A stretch of 6,599 nt of DNA. Source: an uncultured Bacilli bacterium (GTDB lineage Bacteria > Bacillota_I > Bacilli_A > RF39 > UBA660). The notes below the pieces were generated by a model, which saw only the letters and a list, made by a program, of their open reading frames with translations, had not been told where the DNA came from and did no database searches. The position numbers and the translations under genes were made by a program. The DNA is taken from NCBI GenBank assembly GCA_948874605.1, contig CAQRXS010000072.1, positions 1-6,599 on the forward strand. The letters run 5' to 3'. Positions 6,124 to 6,599 of the stretch are shown in pieces; the first letter of the stretch is position 1; each line of letters opens with the position of its first letter.

Positions 6124-6599
6124 TTATATTTCAACTTTATAAGGACTATCTTTTGTTCCAGATCCATGTATTACTCTTGTTTGTCCTTTTAAATACAGCG
6201 TAGGATAAATGTCACCAAAAACCCAAGCCCATTCAGCATAAAGCCCATATTCACTTCGAATATCAAATACAGTATCAGCAATCGTTAAAGTGTTCGCTGG
6301 AGTCATTGTCCAAACTATTGGTTCATTTGTAAAAAGCCAATTCCCTGAATAGCATTTTTCGGCTTGTTGATAATCATATGGAGATAAATTCATACATTGA
6401 TTTCTAACATCGGCTTGCCCACCAGTTGCTAAAAAATAATCACTTGGATACATTAGACCAACCGATCCAATCCACGTAGTCGTTCTGGTTACACTATCAT
6501 TACACTCATTTCCTGACACACATGATTTTCCTATATTTTCACTACGCTCATCCGTATATAATTGAGAACTTTTAAAACTATTAGTCACAGAAGTTGGTG
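6124..6599 (-). CDS. Secreted or pilin-like protein, C-terminal part (partial)
   Basis: The frame is open to the right edge of the window, so the N-terminus is missing; 157 residues are visible, reading PTSVTNSFKSSQLYTDERS at the edge. A GTG at 6588 is most likely an internal valine, since the frame continues upstream and no ribosome-binding site fits. The visible part contains TTWIGSVGLMYPSDYFLATGG, a stretch with NEPIVWTMTP, and a final IYPTLYLKGQTRVIHGSGT followed by KDSPYKVEI. From memory this end signature recurs in uncultured Bacilli and Clostridia proteins that begin with a prepilin-type N-terminal segment, but that part is outside the window. Four cysteines (in SCVSGNEC, NQCMN and EKCYSG) could form two disulfides, which suits an extracellular protein. 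No enzyme motif is visible and no function is assigned. No clear terminator was seen in the 41 bases between its stop and 6083. Confidence 0.65.
   Translation of the reverse strand, partial: PTSVTNSFKSSQLYTDERSENIGKSCVSGNECNDSVTRTTTWIGSVGLMYPSDYFLATGGQADVRNQCMNLSPYDYQQAEKCYSGNWLFTNEPIVWTMTPANTLTIADTVFDIRSEYGLYAEWAWVFGDIYPTLYLKGQTRVIHGSGTKDSPYKVEI

Noticed and set aside
6586..6588. GTG as a true start codon of the right-edge gene
   Set aside because: The frame remains open to 6599 (Pro-Thr-Ser before it) and the protein lacks a signal or hydrophobic N-terminus at that point, so the gene is simply cut by the window edge.

Overview
The window is strongly AT-rich and reads as chromosome from a low-GC Bacillota lineage, probably an uncultured Bacilli-like gut organism. 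The case rests on family content: a YtxH stress-type protein, a PF06541 membrane protein, an LTA-synthase-family sulfatase, a Bacillus-type AsnB, and a secreted or pilin-like protein with a C-terminal signature (GLMYPSDY ... GSGTKDSPY) that I associate, from memory, with uncultured Bacilli. All tryptophan codons inside the genes are TGG, so the standard bacterial code fits. All six visible stop codons are TAA or TAG. Taxonomy is an inference.

Layout from left to right. Positions 1-241 (minus) hold the N-terminal 80 residues of an ASCH-domain protein whose 3' end lies outside the window. Positions 374-769 (minus) encode a YtxH-family protein, followed by an intrinsic terminator. Divergent from it, 882-1586 (plus) encodes a PF06541 membrane protein that seems to be transcribed from an extended -10 placed so that transcription would begin at or beside its ATG. 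It converges on, and overlaps by 11 bases, a PAP2-superfamily lipid phosphatase (1576-2205, minus). Upstream of that gene lie an intrinsic terminator, then asnB (2286-4091, minus) and an LTA-synthase-like membrane sulfatase (4091-6025, minus). These last two are joined by a TAATG stop/start overlap and are served by one extended -10 promoter at about 6050-6058. At the right edge (6124-6599, minus) is the C-terminal part of a cysteine-containing, probably surface-exposed pilin-like protein.

The minus-strand block 1576-6025 has an envelope theme: a polar-lipid or anionic-polymer headgroup transferase, an amidotransferase of the family that makes asparagine or amidates peptidoglycan diaminopimelate, and a membrane lipid phosphatase. 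No mobile element, CRISPR array, tRNA or rRNA gene was seen. Most genes are ordinary core genes. The points most worth checking are the probable leaderless transcript of the PF06541 gene, the coupling of the sulfatase with asnB, and the partial pilin-like protein at the right edge.
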